From Opitutaceae bacterium BACL24 MAG-120322-bin51 (GTDB lineage Bacteria; Verrucomicrobiota; Verrucomicrobiia; Opitutales; Coraliomargaritaceae), in assembly GCA_905182465.1 (NCBI GenBank), contig CAJJBI010000001.1, forward strand, positions 124,001-188,000: 64,000 nt of DNA, read 5' to 3'. Made by a program: the position numbers and the translations under genes. Each line of letters opens with the position of its first letter. Position 1 is the stretch's first letter. The notes under the pieces were generated by a model, which worked only from the letters and a program-made list of their open reading frames with translations, was not told where the DNA came from and did no database searches. Positions 29,449-37,486 of this stretch are shown here, in pieces.

Positions 29449-29970
29449 TTACCACTTTTTCAGGATAGCGAATCTATTGTGTTTCGCAAGTGCGAGCGCT
29501 ATAACAATCATGACGATGTGGACACCTAACCAAGCAATACCTGCATCTTGTTTGATCAGAATGAGACCGAATGTAAGGCTGGTGTAAACAAGACCCATTA
29601 AAAAGAGTGAGAAGCGAGTGGCGATCCCAAGAAGGAGTGTTAGGCCAAGAATAATGAGGGCTGGCCCAAGGACGACATTGTAAATGTTTAAAGCGAACTC
29701 TGGGATGAGGGGTTCATTAATAAACTTGTCGTAAAGCGGGGTGGGGACGCCGTTATAATTACTGATTGCATACACTTTGGCAGATGTCGACTCGGTCAAT
29801 CCGTAGGTGTTGGGTGCTCCGTCCATTAGGACAGCCGAATCAATCGGCTTTCCGCTACCGGCAAACTTCTCGATGCCGGTTTGAATGGCGCGCAAGCCCA
29901 ACCAAATACGAAGGGTGAGCATGCCGAGTGTGAGCCCTAGATCGTTGGAGCATTTATCGTTTGAGGACAT
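29449..29970 (-). CDS. DoxX-like four-helix membrane protein
   Basis: Four probable transmembrane helices are seen (about residues 12-30, 92-112, 116-136, 144-163). Early charged residues (LRIWLGLRAIQTGIEKF) resemble the DoxX/DUF417 pattern. The interval between helices 1 and 2 (about 60 residues, with a NYNGVPTPLYDKF stretch) is probably periplasmic. DoxX proteins serve as membrane redox partners (quinone-linked oxidase subunits), so it could pass electrons from the exported oxidoreductase that follows 17 bp later. That link is inferred. It is the first gene of the operon; an AT-rich 277-bp upstream gap should hold its promoter. Confidence 0.7.
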   Translation of the reverse strand: MSSNDKCSNDLGLTLGMLTLRIWLGLRAIQTGIEKFAGSGKPIDSAVLMDGAPNTYGLTESTSAKVYAISNYNGVPTPLYDKFINEPLIPEFALNIYNVVLGPALIILGLTLLLGIATRFSLFLMGLVYTSLTFGLILIKQDAGIAWLGVHIVMIVIALALAKHNRFAILKKW

Positions 29971-30247
29971 AAATTGTGTGTGATTATATGAGTTACAGAA
30001 ACCGACAGTAGTGAGGTATCATATTTATACAAAAAGCTTTGGTGGGATCAACCGAAAAAATTAACGGAACTCTTTAATAGTACTCAATGAGAGTCATTTA
30101 TGTTTTTTTATATATTTACTCTAGAGGCTTTATTTATAGCGGGATGAGCGACTTTCGATTGGCTTAGATTTTAAATTAAATCACAATAGGGATTTCTTTA
30201 CATTAATTTACTTTTTTTGTCAAATATCGTCAATTTTTAAGCTTGTT

Positions 30248-31165
30248 TTAGCTGCATTTTTTAGTCGCAACGATTTGGTGGTCTAATTTGTGGTTGAACG
30301 GTAGTGAGTTGCCTTTTAAAACTCGTCCATACTTGATATAGCTATTGTAGCATTGCTTCTGCATTCGCTTGCTTCGCCTTTCTTCGCGTGGAAAGACCGT
30401 CGCCACGTGCGGCTCGATGGCAAACGCACCCTTGTACTTGTCGGATCTGAGAGCGGCTAAGATTTCGGGTAGGCGACACTGGCCTTCGCCTGGAAGTGTG
30501 TAACGCTCCGGTTCGTCGCTGCCTTCTGCGGGATGAAGGCAGTCCTTAATGTGAACGTGTGCGACGTGAGCTTTGGTGGCTTGGTAGAATTCCAGCGCGT
30601 CTTGCCAGGGGTGGGGCTCTGGCTTGGAGCGGTCGCGTTGAAAGACTGGGTTGCCGGTGTCGAAGATGAGCTTCATGCCCGGCACTTCTTCGATGAGGCG
30701 AAGTGTGTGCTCTGCTGAAAAGCCGCCCCAGTTCATGCAGTTCTCGTGAATCGCAGATAGTCCGGCATCGGCGAAGCGTGCGACAATCTCGCGTAATCGG
30801 CGGAAGCGTTCGGTCTGGTGTTGGTCTTCGCCCCACGGATTTTGGCCGTAAGACATGATGCGCACCATCTGTGTGCCTAGGCGCTGCATGCGCGGGATGG
30901 CGCGTTCGATCTCGCCAAGTGTGATCGCGAAGTCGGACTCAATCGATTTTGACCAACTGCCGATCAGAGAGCCGAACTCGATGACAGAAATACCGGCTTT
31001 GTCGAGTTGGTCGGCTGCCCGGTTAAAATCAGCCTCGGAAAGATCGTGAATGTTCTGGCCGTCGATACTGCGCGCGGAGAGATACTTCCAGCCGAGTGCT
31101 TTTGTCGCCTTGATCTGTGTTTCGAGGGATTGTCCTGCTTCGTCTGTGAATCCTGATAGTTGCAT
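30248..31165 (-). CDS. Sugar phosphate isomerase/epimerase-type TIM barrel
   Basis: This AP-endonuclease-2-like barrel has the metal ligands in order: AIHENCMNWGG (Glu), LIFDTGNPVF (Asp), AHVHIKDC (His) and FAIEPHV (Glu). Such enzymes isomerise or epimerise keto sugars, and related members act on 3-keto-sugars. I start it at the ATG at 31165 (MQLSGFTDEAG). The longer reading frame to 31279 runs through a 13-bp tandem repeat and adds 38 unrelated residues. It is the last gene of the seven-gene operon; the 153-bp gap before it is wider than the others. Confidence 0.82.
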   Translation of the reverse strand: MQLSGFTDEAGQSLETQIKATKALGWKYLSARSIDGQNIHDLSEADFNRAADQLDKAGISVIEFGSLIGSWSKSIESDFAITLGEIERAIPRMQRLGTQMVRIMSYGQNPWGEDQHQTERFRRLREIVARFADAGLSAIHENCMNWGGFSAEHTLRLIEEVPGMKLIFDTGNPVFQRDRSKPEPHPWQDALEFYQATKAHVAHVHIKDCLHPAEGSDEPERYTLPGEGQCRLPEILAALRSDKYKGAFAIEPHVATVFPREERRSKRMQKQCYNSYIKYGRVLKGNSLPFNHKLDHQIVATKKCS

Positions 31166-31207
31166 AATAGAGTGATCGCGCTGTGCGCGGAGTGAAACGC
31201 CTTCGGC

Positions 31208-31242
31208 GAGTGAGAGTGACGAGTGAGAGTGACGAGTGAGAA
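31208..31242. repeat. 13-bp tandem repeat (about 2.6 copies)
   Basis: The unit GAGTGAGAGTGAC occurs at 31208-31220 and 31221-31233, with a partial third copy. It lies in the gap between the Gfo/Idh/MocA gene and the TIM-barrel gene. A period of 13 does not preserve a reading frame, which supports the downstream start at 31165. Confidence 0.75.
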
Positions 31243-31318
31243 GCGTGAGTGGCGCTTTTGCGGGTGTCGTGGCATTCATACTGCAGGCTACGAACGAATT
31301 TTGAATAATCTGAATGCG

Positions 31319-32365
31319 TTACGTGAGTTCGATTTTTGCGCCGTTGTTTTGAGCGGATTGGTAGATGGCTTGAATCAGCTCGACGCTCTTGCGCGCTTCG
31401 CTGGCACCGGTGCTGGGCTCGCGGCCTTCCTGGATGGCGCTGACTACTTCTTCGAAGTTACGTTGGTGTTGGTAGAAGTTGATCGCAGTCGGATCGCTGG
31501 CGCCGAGGCCGGCCTCCGCACCTTTCATGAATTGAGCGCGGATGGCTTCGTCCTCGTCGGTCTCGTTCATGAAGTCCCAGGTTTCGAAAGCTTCATCAGC
31601 AAGGAAGACAGAGCCTTCGGTGCCAGCGAGTTGCACTCGGGCGGGGTGGCCGTCTTTAGACCAGGTGCAGGTGCTGCCTTCGATGATGCCACGTGCACCG
31701 TTTTTGAATTCCACGATCGCTACGGCGATGTCTTCGACTTCGATGTCGGTGTGGGCGAGGCAAGCGGTGTTGGCTTGCACGGATTTGATGGGACCAGCGA
31801 GGTAGATGAGTGCGTCGATGGTGTGGATGGACTGGTTCATCAGCGCACCACCGCCGTCGAGTGCACAAGTGCCACGCCAGCCAGCGGAGTCGTAGTAAGC
31901 TTGGTCGCGATACCATTTGATGTAGGCGGAAGCGGAGGTGAGTTTGCCAAAGCGTCCTGAGTCGGCGGCCTTTTTGAAGGCATCCATGCCGGGGTGGAAG
32001 CGGCGGTTAAGTACGGCTGCGAGGGTCACGCCTGTGGCCTTGGCCGCGGCGACCATTTGGTCGATACGCTCGGTGGTCACCTCGAGTGGTTTTTCAATGA
32101 TCACATGTTTGCCCGCTTCGATCGCGGCCATGGCTGGATCAAAGTGCGCGCCGGAGGGCGTGCCGATTGTAACAATGTCGATCGCAGGATCGGCTAGCAT
32201 GGCTTCGACCGAGTCGTAGGCCTTGGTGCTATATTGCTCGGCAAATGCCTGTGCTCCTTCACGTGTGCGATTCGCTGCGCCAATGAGCCGGCCGCCGTTC
32301 ATCGCTGCGATGGCTTTGGCGTGAAAGCCGCCGATCATTCCTGTTCCTATGATTCCGAAGTTCAT
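31319..32365 (-). CDS. Gfo/Idh/MocA-family oxidoreductase, cytoplasmic
   Basis: No signal peptide is present. The Rossmann domain begins at once (MNFGIIGTGMIGGFHAKAI), and the catalytic EKPLEVT motif is intact. The C-terminal alpha/beta domain carries DGGGALMNQSIHTIDALIYL, with the His/Asp pattern of inositol dehydrogenase relatives. Length (348 aa) is typical. It sits 9 bp after the Nramp-like gene and lies two genes below the exported oxidoreductase's DUF1080 partners. A cytoplasmic step, such as reducing a 3-keto-sugar back to the normal sugar, is inferred. Confidence 0.88.
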   Translation of the reverse strand: MNFGIIGTGMIGGFHAKAIAAMNGGRLIGAANRTREGAQAFAEQYSTKAYDSVEAMLADPAIDIVTIGTPSGAHFDPAMAAIEAGKHVIIEKPLEVTTERIDQMVAAAKATGVTLAAVLNRRFHPGMDAFKKAADSGRFGKLTSASAYIKWYRDQAYYDSAGWRGTCALDGGGALMNQSIHTIDALIYLAGPIKSVQANTACLAHTDIEVEDIAVAIVEFKNGARGIIEGSTCTWSKDGHPARVQLAGTEGSVFLADEAFETWDFMNETDEDEAIRAQFMKGAEAGLGASDPTAINFYQHQRNFEEVVSAIQEGREPSTGASEARKSVELIQAIYQSAQNNGAKIELT

Positions 32366-32374
32366 ATTAATAAA

Positions 32375-34003
32375 TTATTGTGCTGCTTGTTTGTTTTTTG
32401 AGGCGAATCCACGCAGGCCGATGACTGCGAGAATCACTAGGCCAGCGATGCCGATCATACCTGGGGTGCCCTTGTTGCTGAGTGCCCAAACCGAGGCGAA
32501 TGTGGCCACACCTGCGGAGAAGATCATGACTGTGTTAATGAGGGCTCGGTTCTTCGGCAGGTTGTCGCCCAATGCCGATTTGGAGTTCATTAGTAGCAGA
32601 AATGCGAGGTAAGCAATCGGCAGCAGGGTGGTAGCGATTACGGATGCGGGGATGGCCATGGCGGCCTTGGCGTCACCACTCCAAAGGAAGGGGGAGAAGA
32701 AACCCGCGATGGCTGGCATGGATGCGCCGAGAATGAAGATTTTCGCATTGCCGACTTTGTTGAATGCTTCGCTCATGGCATAGCCATTCATCATCATGTG
32801 CACCAGTAATGTGGAGATGGCCATGGCTAGGACGCCGATGCCAAAAATGGTCTGTGCATGTTTGCCCAGAAAGGGCTCCAGCGATTGCGCTAGATTGACT
32901 GAGTCGCGGTTGGAGAGCATGGCGGCGAGTTGTTTCTCTGCGAGTGGAGCAGATGCGCGCATCGCACTCTTCGCGGTGTCATCTAGCGTGATGAATGCCT
33001 CGTTGTGTGCGGCTAAGCTGCCATCCAACACTTTGTAGTAGGCCTGTTCCATTTCAGGGAAGGGTGTGCCGTCTGCGGTTAGGACATCGGCGTATTTAGC
33101 ATGGAAGGAGGCCGCTGATGCAATCACCAGTGCGGATGCTCCTAATATGAATGGCACGAACAGCCCCAATACAAGGTCGTAGCGGGAGAGTTGGCGGTGT
33201 GATTGGCCCCAGCCTTTTTTCTTTAGGCTGTAGGGGAGTAGGAAGGTCATGTTAATGCCGACAGCGGTGCCAAAGGCGGCGATGATTTTTCCCCGTTGCT
33301 CGGAGGTGACATACTCTGTCCAGTAAGCAGCCCGTTCGCCTGTCGTGGCGATGGCGGTTGCGATTTGATCGGTCGGGCGGAAGAGTGCTGAGAAGTCGGG
33401 GATCAGGCCGGCAAAGAGACTGCCCCAAGATACTGCGCCGTTTTTAATGAGTGTCACCACGACCGCCATAAATGCGAGCACGATGATCGCGACCAGACCT
33501 TTGAGTACATTGTCGATGATTCGGGATGCTCGGTCGTTTTTCTGAGACAGCGCGATCAGTGAGAGTGCGATGACGAATAAAGAACCAGTAATCACGTAGG
33601 GGCCGGGAGTGAATCCGAGATTGTCTTCTAAGGCACCACGACCGAGCGAGAATTGTGCAGCGCAGAATACCGTGTCAGCAATCACGGTTGCGATCAACCA
33701 GCTCCAAGCAAGCGTAGGCGATACCCTCTTCTGCATGACGCGGAACGGGCGTTCTTCGCATGAGAGCGTGACGTAGGAAATGGCTCCCAGCATGATGATG
33801 CCGCACAGCATCGCCAGTGGCTGCAGCCAGAGGAATTCGTAACCGCCAATAATGCCGAGGTAGAGCGCGCCAACGAGCGAGCCGCCGCCGAGGGTCACGG
33901 CCGCTTGCACCCAACCGGGACCAGTCAATTTACTGTAGCCCGCGAGCCTACCGAGGAAGCCTCGGCTTTGGATGGATTGGATCTGTTCAATGTTATTTTG
34001 CAT
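32375..34003 (-). CDS. Nramp-superfamily membrane transporter lacking the DPGN metal motif
   Basis: The 542-aa protein has about 12 transmembrane helices and the LeuT-like Nramp architecture. In helix 1, GPGWVQAAVTLGGGS aligns with GPAFxAAxxYIDPGN of Mn2+ transporters, so the metal-ligand Asp-Pro-Gly-Asn becomes Gly39-Gly40-Gly41-Ser42. In helix 6 the MPH motif reads LPY. Both metal ligands are therefore absent. An extra-long loop of about 70 residues (ADVLTADGTPFPEME to LAQSLEPF) interrupts the middle. A sugar or sugar-acid cargo is suggested by its operon, which is inference. It ends 9 bp before the Gfo/Idh/MocA gene and follows the PhoD-like gene by 12 bp. Confidence 0.75.
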   Translation of the reverse strand: MQNNIEQIQSIQSRGFLGRLAGYSKLTGPGWVQAAVTLGGGSLVGALYLGIIGGYEFLWLQPLAMLCGIIMLGAISYVTLSCEERPFRVMQKRVSPTLAWSWLIATVIADTVFCAAQFSLGRGALEDNLGFTPGPYVITGSLFVIALSLIALSQKNDRASRIIDNVLKGLVAIIVLAFMAVVVTLIKNGAVSWGSLFAGLIPDFSALFRPTDQIATAIATTGERAAYWTEYVTSEQRGKIIAAFGTAVGINMTFLLPYSLKKKGWGQSHRQLSRYDLVLGLFVPFILGASALVIASAASFHAKYADVLTADGTPFPEMEQAYYKVLDGSLAAHNEAFITLDDTAKSAMRASAPLAEKQLAAMLSNRDSVNLAQSLEPFLGKHAQTIFGIGVLAMAISTLLVHMMMNGYAMSEAFNKVGNAKIFILGASMPAIAGFFSPFLWSGDAKAAMAIPASVIATTLLPIAYLAFLLLMNSKSALGDNLPKNRALINTVMIFSAGVATFASVWALSNKGTPGMIGIAGLVILAVIGLRGFASKNKQAAQ

Positions 34004-34015
34004 CTGGAGCTGAGG

Positions 34016-35410
34016 CTAGTTTTTGAAGGATTCCTCGTAGCGAACGGAGCCGTCGACGCGGTGATGCTTAAAGGTGATGTTACCAGCCTTGCTATCAACA
34101 TCGACACTTAGAAAGCCGCCTTTGACGCGGAGGAAGCGGTGCATCTCACCATAGAACTCTTCGTTATAGCCAGATGCGTGTCTGTCAGAGGCTGGGCCGC
34201 AGGAGAACTCGCGCAGGCCTGTCTTTGGATCGATGGAGGCGTATTGCCAATGGCGGTCGCCGCAGACTACATACATATTTGGCTGAGCCGCGATGAACGC
34301 GCGAATCTCGTTTCCTTCGGTGGCGAAGGCGGCATTGGAGTGATTGTCATTCTTGCCTTTTAAGCGGTCGGGGCCGACGACAGGTGTCGGGCTGAGTAGC
34401 ACTTTAAAAGTCGCATCGGATGCGTTGACGGTATCAAAAAACCACTGCTTTTGCTCACTGCCCCAGATGGTTTTGTCTGGGCCGTCGGGCATATCGTTCG
34501 GGCTGCGGAAATCGCGACCTTCAACTAGCCAAATTTGCAGATCCTTGCCCCAACGAATCGTGCGGTAGGTCTTTTCTCCCATCGGCACCTGTTCGCGGAA
34601 GGTGGCGAGGCCTTGCTCCCAAGTGAGGTCGAAATAGTTCTGCCCCGGCCATGCGTCGTCTTTAACGGTATCATGATCATCTTTTATGAAGTAGCTGCTG
34701 ACTTGGTTGTGAAACATGCGCAAGTAAGGCGTGGAGTAAATACGGTTCCATTTAAAGCGAGCGAGTTCGATATTTTTGGCGAAGGGGCCGGGCTTGTCGT
34801 AGTATTCGATGTCGCCGGTGTGGACGAAGAAGTCGGGATCCAGTGCGAGCATATGGGGGTAGATCTTGTGGCCATTTTTTGGATCATCACGTCGTGGATA
34901 ATCGCCACAGGTGGTCACAACGAAGCGAATGTCACTGGCTTGGTTCTTTTCAGGGGCTGTGCGAAAGCCGCCTTTGAGGTGGTTGTTTGCAGCGTGGTTT
35001 TTACCCTCAACTAGAACTGAGTATGCGGTTGCTGGTTCTAAGCCTTTGAGTTGAAATTGCTGTGTATAATCGTTTTCTGAAATCACAGATTCCCACTTGG
35101 TAGAACGTTTTTTTGATTCTTCTCCCGCGGGCCAATAGGTGAGCTTTACTTTGCCTTCGATGCCGATGACACTGTCTTGCATGCTACTGATGTCTGGGTA
35201 TCTAGGTTGCTGTTTTGCGTTTTTTGTCGAGTCAAAGGCTATGCCTTGGGCATTTCGATCTGGATGCGCGGTGAGTCGTGTCCAGATGATTGCAGAACTG
35301 GCGTCAACTTCCCCGACTTTAATGCCGTTGGCCATGTGAACCTCGGCGTGAAGGGAGGAGGCTACGAATAGTAGCAAAGCCGCTGCGGTAATTGTAGTTG
35401 ATCGGGTCAT
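34016..35410 (-). CDS. PhoD-like metallophosphatase, exported
   Basis: A signal peptide (TITAAALLLFVASSLHA) is followed by an N-terminal fibronectin-like domain (about residues 25-160) and a calcineurin-like catalytic domain of alkaline phosphatase D type. Metal-ligand motifs are FFVHTGDIEYYD, KDDHDT and VVCGDRHWQYAS. The family hydrolyses phosphodiesters or phosphomonoesters, with an active-site metal pair. Its gene lies between a tandem DUF1080 gene and the Nramp-like gene with 12-bp gaps, so a phosphate-bearing substrate in the pathway is possible. Whether it cleaves phosphate here is unproven. Confidence 0.82.
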   Translation of the reverse strand: MTRSTTITAAALLLFVASSLHAEVHMANGIKVGEVDASSAIIWTRLTAHPDRNAQGIAFDSTKNAKQQPRYPDISSMQDSVIGIEGKVKLTYWPAGEESKKRSTKWESVISENDYTQQFQLKGLEPATAYSVLVEGKNHAANNHLKGGFRTAPEKNQASDIRFVVTTCGDYPRRDDPKNGHKIYPHMLALDPDFFVHTGDIEYYDKPGPFAKNIELARFKWNRIYSTPYLRMFHNQVSSYFIKDDHDTVKDDAWPGQNYFDLTWEQGLATFREQVPMGEKTYRTIRWGKDLQIWLVEGRDFRSPNDMPDGPDKTIWGSEQKQWFFDTVNASDATFKVLLSPTPVVGPDRLKGKNDNHSNAAFATEGNEIRAFIAAQPNMYVVCGDRHWQYASIDPKTGLREFSCGPASDRHASGYNEEFYGEMHRFLRVKGGFLSVDVDSKAGNITFKHHRVDGSVRYEESFKN

Positions 35411-35422
35411 TGATTATTTTGC

Positions 35423-36691
35423 TTAACGTTCTCTAATTTGAACGTTTTTAAACCATACCTCATCGTTGTGATCTTGTAGTAGAATGGCGCCTGTCCAGCT
35501 ACCGAAGCCTTCGTGCTTCTTATATTTGCTGTTTTGGAAACGTTCGTTCCAATCATCGGATCCGTATTCGACTTCGACAACTTTTACGCCGTTGAGCCAG
35601 TGCTCGATGTGGTTTCCTTTTGCGACGATTCGCGCATGGTTCCATTCGCCGACGGGTTGGATGGGCTTGTCGTTGGGCGCGGCGACTAGTTCGTAAAGTG
35701 AGCCCGCGCGGTGTGTCGGGTTTTTACGATCCACGTGCTTGTCATCATCAAGCATCTGGTATTCGAGCCCGAGACTGCCACGGGTGCGATATTTGACACC
35801 CGAGTTGCCGGCCTCGCTGATTTTCCAATCGAAGCGCAGTTCGAAGTCTTTGTAGTGCTGCTTGGTGATAATGTCGCCAGGGCGCCTCCCGCTGCGATGT
35901 ATGATGCCATTGTCGATACTCCAGCCTGCGCCGACGGGGGCGCCTTTGATCTTGGTCCAATTCGAGAAGTCGCCGGAGGCAAACAGAGAAGTCCATTCGC
36001 TTGAGCTGGAGCAGGCTGCCGTGGTCTCGCCCGTAAGTTCCATGACCCTTATATTGCGAAAACGGTAGATCTGGCCTTTTTCGCCATGGTGCTGCAGTGC
36101 GATGTATCCCTTGGCATCCTTCTGGTCATAGATATCTGTCGTCGTGACGCCATTGACGGAGATCTTGATCTGGTCGCCGCGGCATTCGATACGATATTTG
36201 TTCCAGTCGTGACGTTTGAAGCAGTCGCCGGCGCGTTCGCGAAATGCAGCGATGGACTTTTTCTTCGCCGCTTCGGATTCTGCGTGATCTCTGTTCGGAG
36301 AGATAAACCAGCCACGGCGTCCCTCATCGTAGAGGCCGCCGGACCATTTTCTGGGGGATGGGTCCACTTCCGCCTGATAGCCAAACATCCTGTTCTTCGA
36401 CTTGTGGCTTCGGAATAGAAAGCCTGAATTGCATCTACCCTCAGGCATTTTTACTTCCACTTCGAAGATGAAATCCGAATATTCCTTTACGGTGGAAAGG
36501 AACCACTTGGACTTATCCGTGGAGAGGTGAATTTCTCCATTTACGATTTCAACCTTCCCCCAGTCGTAAGGATTCTCCCAGTGTGCCAGGTCTTTACCGT
36601 TAAAGAGCTCCGTCCATTCGGTTGCGATTGATGTGCTGGCTGTCAGCAGTGCTGCCGTCAGGATACTAATCCAGTATTTTGTATTTCGCAT
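35423..36691 (-). CDS. Exported protein with two DUF1080 (3-keto-glycoside hydrolase-type) domains
   Basis: A signal peptide is followed by two DUF1080 concanavalin-like sandwiches. The first starts EWTELFNGKDLAHW and has a CNSGFLFRSHK core. The second starts EWTSLFASGDFSNW and carries the stronger SGRRPGDIITKQHYKDFELRFDWKI and GNSGVKYRTR signature. DUF1080 enzymes are reported to hydrolyse or eliminate 3-keto-glycosides. I start it at the ATG at 36691, which begins the signal peptide; the frame to 36814 would add 41 residues overlapping the upstream DUF1080 gene's end. Gaps of 25 bp upstream and 12 bp downstream fit one operon. Confidence 0.85.
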   Translation of the reverse strand: MRNTKYWISILTAALLTASTSIATEWTELFNGKDLAHWENPYDWGKVEIVNGEIHLSTDKSKWFLSTVKEYSDFIFEVEVKMPEGRCNSGFLFRSHKSKNRMFGYQAEVDPSPRKWSGGLYDEGRRGWFISPNRDHAESEAAKKKSIAAFRERAGDCFKRHDWNKYRIECRGDQIKISVNGVTTTDIYDQKDAKGYIALQHHGEKGQIYRFRNIRVMELTGETTAACSSSSEWTSLFASGDFSNWTKIKGAPVGAGWSIDNGIIHRSGRRPGDIITKQHYKDFELRFDWKISEAGNSGVKYRTRGSLGLEYQMLDDDKHVDRKNPTHRAGSLYELVAAPNDKPIQPVGEWNHARIVAKGNHIEHWLNGVKVVEVEYGSDDWNERFQNSKYKKHEGFGSWTGAILLQDHNDEVWFKNVQIRER

Positions 36692-36716
36692 TGTGCAATA
36701 TAGTGTATGTGGGAGG

Positions 36717-37460
36717 CTATTTAAGTTCTTTGACCTTGAGATTGCGGAAATGAACTTCGCCTTGTTTGCCGGCATGCACTTGTAAGCCGAAGTAGCCTTT
36801 AGGGTATTCGTCATCTTCCCAGTTGGCGGCGGGAATGCCGTTGATCCATGTTTTCACGTTGTTGCCGACGGCTTGGATCGTGACGCGATTCCTGGCGTCC
36901 CCTTTGATTGCGTCGCGGACTTCCTCGTGGGCTTCGAGCCAGAGGGGATAGCGCCAAGCGCCGGCGGACTGACCGTAGATCCCGCCTGACCAGTTGCGGC
37001 CTTTCTTGATTCCTCCCATCTCGCATTGAGGTCCGAAGACCAATTCGTCTTTTCCACTTGGCTTACGTTGCGCGCGAAACATGACGCCGGAGTTGCCATC
37101 GACTGCCCATTTGATCTCGGCGGTAAAAATGAAGTCTTGGTAGTCTTCCTTGTTGGTGGAGAGATAGGTGCTGGGAGAGCCCTGAACGGTGGTGCCAACA
37201 ATGGCTTCGCCGCGCGCTTCGAAGGTGCAGTTGCCGCCGCGTGGTGTCCAGCCGGTGAGATCTTTACCGTTATACAAGTCAACGAAACCTTCGGTCAGGT
37301 CGGGCTCAGTTTCGGTATTGATGAGTGCGTCTTCAGGCGTGATTATCTGAGTCTGCACCTTGTATGATTCGATTGCCCATCGCTGGCTTTTGGAGACTTG
37401 ATTACCTTGTACTAACGAGAGTGCGGCGATGGATGCTGAAAATAGTATGATGCATTTCAT
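36717..37460 (-). CDS. Exported single DUF1080-domain protein
   Basis: A signal peptide (CIILFSASIAALSLVQG) precedes one DUF1080 domain: GFVDLYNGKDLTGWTPRGG, then YLSTNKEDYQDFIFTAEIKW, then GNSGVMFRAQR. The last strands read GYFGLQVHAGKQGEVHFRNLKVKEL, as in 3-keto-disaccharide hydrolase-type proteins. I chose the ATG at 37460; the frame to 37511 adds a run without family similarity that overlaps the upstream oxidoreductase gene. Second gene of the operon after the exported oxidoreductase, so the two may act in sequence on one glycan outside the cytoplasm. Confidence 0.85.
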   Translation of the reverse strand: MKCIILFSASIAALSLVQGNQVSKSQRWAIESYKVQTQIITPEDALINTETEPDLTEGFVDLYNGKDLTGWTPRGGNCTFEARGEAIVGTTVQGSPSTYLSTNKEDYQDFIFTAEIKWAVDGNSGVMFRAQRKPSGKDELVFGPQCEMGGIKKGRNWSGGIYGQSAGAWRYPLWLEAHEEVRDAIKGDARNRVTIQAVGNNVKTWINGIPAANWEDDEYPKGYFGLQVHAGKQGEVHFRNLKVKELK

Positions 37461-37486
37461 GATTGGATGCAAATTAAGGGTGCGAA

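Noticed and set aside
34535-35014. 159-codon antisense frame over the PhoD-like gene (and similar long antisense frames elsewhere)
   Set aside because: Shadow frames from codon bias; no family resemblance and the sense gene is clear.
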